Source: Chara braunii (lineage: Eukaryota > Streptophyta > Charophyceae > Charales > Characeae). From it: a stretch of DNA of 20,234 nt. The stretch lies in assembly GCA_003427395.1 (NCBI GenBank), contig BFEA01000002.1, positions 7,979,593-7,999,826 of the forward strand, in the 5' to 3' direction. The position numbers and the translations under genes were made by a program. This document shows positions 18,126-20,234 of the stretch, piece after piece (position 1 is the stretch's first letter; each line of letters opens with the position of its first letter). The notes beneath the pieces are model-generated. The model worked only from the letters and a program-made list of their open reading frames with translations, ran no database searches and had not been told where the DNA came from.

Positions 18126-18599
18126 GCTCGCTGGGGAAGCACTGTGGGTGATGGATCACAAAGTGACCTGGACTGGCAATGTGGTCGAACGCCAGCACGG
18201 GGAAGCCGCAGATGTGACAAGGGACTACCCTCTCAACTTCAAGAGTTGGACAGGCGTCGACCTAAGCATCCCCCTCCGACCGGAGGCAGACTTCCCAGAC
18301 CTGTTCCCATCCCACCTGCTGTCCTTGGCAGAGATGCTATAATGCGGCCAGCAGCCCTCAGCCTGCAGATGGAACCAGACTTTCCCCAGACTTTGTCGAA
18401 AACATGGGGCCAGAGAGGAAATTATTTCCCTAGTGGCCCCTGGGGTGGCATAGCCCTTTCCCTCCCCTCCTGGGCAGTACACTTCTATTATAGGGCTCGG
18501 GTGGCACGGGCGGATGGGTTAGCAGATGAGCCCGCTGGGCTGAATGGTGGCCCCCTTAGCTGAAGCCGGGCAATGGCCCTGGTCGTCAGTCACAGTCCA
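18126..18599 (+). other. Unrecognised stretch with overlapping open frames
   Basis: The frame 18082-18342 contains a plausible-looking segment (LQRLAGEALWVMDHKVTW) and a second frame runs 17913-18563, but the latter crosses the T-run and TCCGG repeat and is low complexity at its start. Neither matches a family I know. A relic of a retroelement ORF is possible. Confidence 0.25.
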
Positions 18600-19246
18600 C
18601 AGTTCTCTTATTTGTCACAATCTGGGACACTGGACCGGGTTTCCAGCAGGTGCAGCTCCCCACGAATAGATTGGAGCAACCAGAGGCAGCTAATAGGGGG
18701 ACGTGCTCATATCACTACTCCTGGTAGATAGCAGCTGGCCTTGAGACAAAAAGAGGAAAAAAGAAAAGGGTTACCCTCCTCTGGCCTCATGACCATCTGT
18801 ACCCAGATCTCGTCGTGATAAACATTATCGAACCCCATAAACAGAAGGCTGAATAGCTCAACAGCTCAGCATTGAGGAGGGTCTAACAATTGAAGGGGTG
18901 CAAACTCCTCAACAACAACAACACCTTCTCATGTCATCTCCCCTTGCCGACATGCATGAATGCCAAACCCCTTGCCGACATTCACATGTCATTTTTTTGT
19001 GGATGCCTCATACACGATGGTACTGAAAAAGACGAAAGATAGCACAACCATGCGTGTCTTCTGAATTTGCTGAGTGCATCCACACTGTACAAGTAAATAG
19101 AAATTAAAGGAAGTAATGCCAGACCCCTTGCCCACATTCACATGTCAGTTGTGCATGTCATTTGTGTGTGCCTCATGTGCGATGCTACTGAAAAAGACGA
19201 AAGATAGCACAACCATGTGTGTCTTCTTAATTCGCTGAGTGCATCT
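18600..19246 (+). repeat. Dispersed repeat copy 2
   Basis: This is a compact copy of the repeat at 11735-13250 with the same block order and no microsatellites. Its right part is itself a tandem duplication (see 18961-19246). Confidence 0.7.
18961..19246 (+). repeat. Tandem duplication within dispersed repeat copy 2
   Basis: Unit 1 (18961-19080) and unit 2 (19117-19246) share TGCCARACCCCTTGCC, ACATTCACATGTCA, GCCTCAT, CTGAAAAAGACGAAAGATAG, CACAACCATG and GCTGAGTGCATC. A similar single unit sits at about 12999-13117 in copy 1. Confidence 0.93.
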
Positions 19247-19347
19247 TTTAACTGATGGTCACATCAGAATTCCTCACCGAATCAGAGATACGCAACACAA
19301 ACTTTTGGCTGAGGGTCACATCAGAATTCCTCACGGAATCGGAGATA
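19247..19347 (+). repeat. 57-bp tandem duplication
   Basis: Units start at 19247 and 19304 and share GGTCACATCAGAATTCCTCA and GAATCRGAGATA; the second unit is cut short at 19347. Confidence 0.93.
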
Positions 19348-19485
19348 AAAAAGAAAATAACAAAATCACACTAAGGCACCCCCTTTTAAACCCCCTTAGC
19401 TCCCTTAAAACAAATTTATACCTCCCCTTCTCCCCCCTTGACAGCCAACTCTCAAAAAATAAAAAGAGCACGGTGCGCAGAAAGG
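19348..19485. other. A-rich non-coding stretch
   Basis: No gene was recognised. AAAAATAAAAAGAG at 19455-19468 recurs at 19610-19623, on the other side of the GC-rich A-tailed block. Confidence 0.4.
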
Positions 19486-19580
19486 GATTTATTTTTTTTT
19501 TTTTTTTTTTTTGCACGCCCAGGTATCGCAGGCGTCAGACCCCCCCGGGCGTCATGCCCGGGTGCCCGGCCGGGCATAAA
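19486..19580 (-). mobile_element. Small A-tailed GC-rich retroposon (minus strand)
   Basis: On the minus strand a GC-rich head with GCCCGGCCGGGC and GCCCGGGCATGACGCCCGGG (self-complementary, able to fold as a hairpin) continues to ACCTGGGCGTGC and then an A-run of more than 20 bases (T-run at about 19490-19512). The layout is that of a short retrocopied RNA or SINE. The parent RNA was not recognised. Confidence 0.55.
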
Positions 19581-20186
19581 AGAACTTCCTAGCTAATAAA
19601 AAAAATAAGAAAAATAAAAAGAGAAATTAGAGAATTAAAATTAGTGACTCCACAAGCCCATTTTCAACACCGCCATCTTTGGCAATTTTTCATTGTTTTT
19701 TGGAATAGCCAAATGCCCTGAAAATGTACAGATGTGTACTTCACATAATACAAAACTCATGAAAAAAGTTTCAAAAAATAATAAAATTGTTTAGGCCCCG
19801 AAATAAAGTGAAAAAAAAAGGGGGAAATTTGCAAAATGCCCCTGAAATTTCCGGTAATTGGCGATTTGCCCTCGGACGGCCGAGGTTTTCTGATTTGCCC
19901 CTGGGGCCTCTGAACTTTCGTGCAGGCCCCTGTCAGTGAGGGGCCCATCTTTTCGTAATGCACCTACCGGACCTGCGGTCCCCTTTCACGTGGTTCCTGT
20001 CCGATTTGCCCTCCTGCGGGGGCTGCATCTTTGCGAGATGCCATTGGACAGGGAGGCGCGAAGATTTCGAATTTGAACGCTCCGCCGCCAAAAAAACAGG
20101 GCTGCGCTCCGAATCGTCCTTGGCCGACTTCCAGGTCCGTGACTTTGACATCTGGCGAAGGTATGTGTTCCACCCCGTCTTCCATG

Positions 20187-20187
<1 letters not shown>
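19581..20187. other. Non-coding repeat-like stretch with recurring TTTGCCC motifs
   Basis: Variants of AAATGCCC(C)TGAAA and GATTTGCCC recur at about 19710, 19832, 19862 and 19893, and GGACCTGCGGTCC near 19970 is a perfect short palindrome. This resembles non-coding transposon or LTR sequence, but no ends could be fixed. The minus-strand open frames are low complexity and were not called. Confidence 0.4.

Positions 20188-20234
<47 letters not shown>
20188..20234. repeat. (CT)n microsatellite at the right edge
   Basis: Uninterrupted CT dinucleotides run to the end of the window. Confidence 0.97.

Noticed and set aside
17913-18563. 216-codon open frame with a hydrophobic start
   Set aside because: The hydrophobic start is the translated T-run, and the frame crosses the TCCGG repeat; no domain is visible.
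18900-19350. A CRISPR-like array
   Set aside because: Only two tandem units of more than 100 bp occur, with no regular short repeats and spacers; the sequence is eukaryotic.

Overview
The window is nuclear DNA from a green-lineage eukaryote, most likely a charophyte alga such as Chara braunii. One exon of a plant-type family GH31 alpha-glucosidase/alpha-xylosidase lies at the left edge, and nearly everything else is decayed retroelements, retrocopies of structural RNAs and simple repeats. The species assignment is inference: the exon reads like plant XYL1/AGLU proteins, the U6 copies are plant-like, and the GIY-YIG/RT and CCHC proteins recall repeated proteins of the Chara genome from memory. 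Spliceosomal introns, A-tailed retrocopies and the lack of any operon structure rule out a bacterial source.

Layout. 1-968: a (GA)n tract, then one GH31 exon (minus strand, 85-968) with good splice sites at both ends. 969-2440: non-coding, with a 111-bp near-perfect hairpin (1334-1444) and an A-tailed retroposon end. About 2440-2780: a tRNA-derived SINE-like copy followed by a threefold internal repeat. 2867-5560 (minus): a broken Penelope-like retroelement with GIY-YIG endonuclease upstream of the reverse transcriptase, the permuted order. 5757-6985 (minus): directly upstream of it, a broken gag-like gene with an RD/RS-rich stretch, a CCHC zinc knuckle, a charged helical region and a SAP-like C-terminus. 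7192-8037: two U6 snRNA pseudogenes (minus), with a SINE nested in a 70-bp tandem array between them. 8672-8848: a retrocopy of a 28S rRNA segment with an A-rich tail. 9400-10745 (plus): the C-terminal part of a LINE, split by a 161-bp terminal-inverted-repeat element. 10746-14080: tandem duplications, long TG/CT/CA microsatellites and one copy of a dispersed repeat. 14081-17700 (minus): a longer, 5'-truncated LINE of the same family. 17701-20234: TCCGG-rich sequence, a second copy of the dispersed repeat, tandem duplications, an A-tailed GC-rich retroposon and a terminal (CT)n tract.

How the parts relate. No mobile element here looks intact; all reading frames carry stops or frameshifts. LINE-type machinery probably explains the A-tailed copies of U6, 28S and tRNA-like RNAs. 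The GH31 exon has an acceptor at its 5' side and no recognisable upstream exon in the rest of the window, so much of the repeat field may lie in one very large intron of that gene. The most interesting item is the permuted GIY-YIG/RT element with an adjacent gag-like gene.
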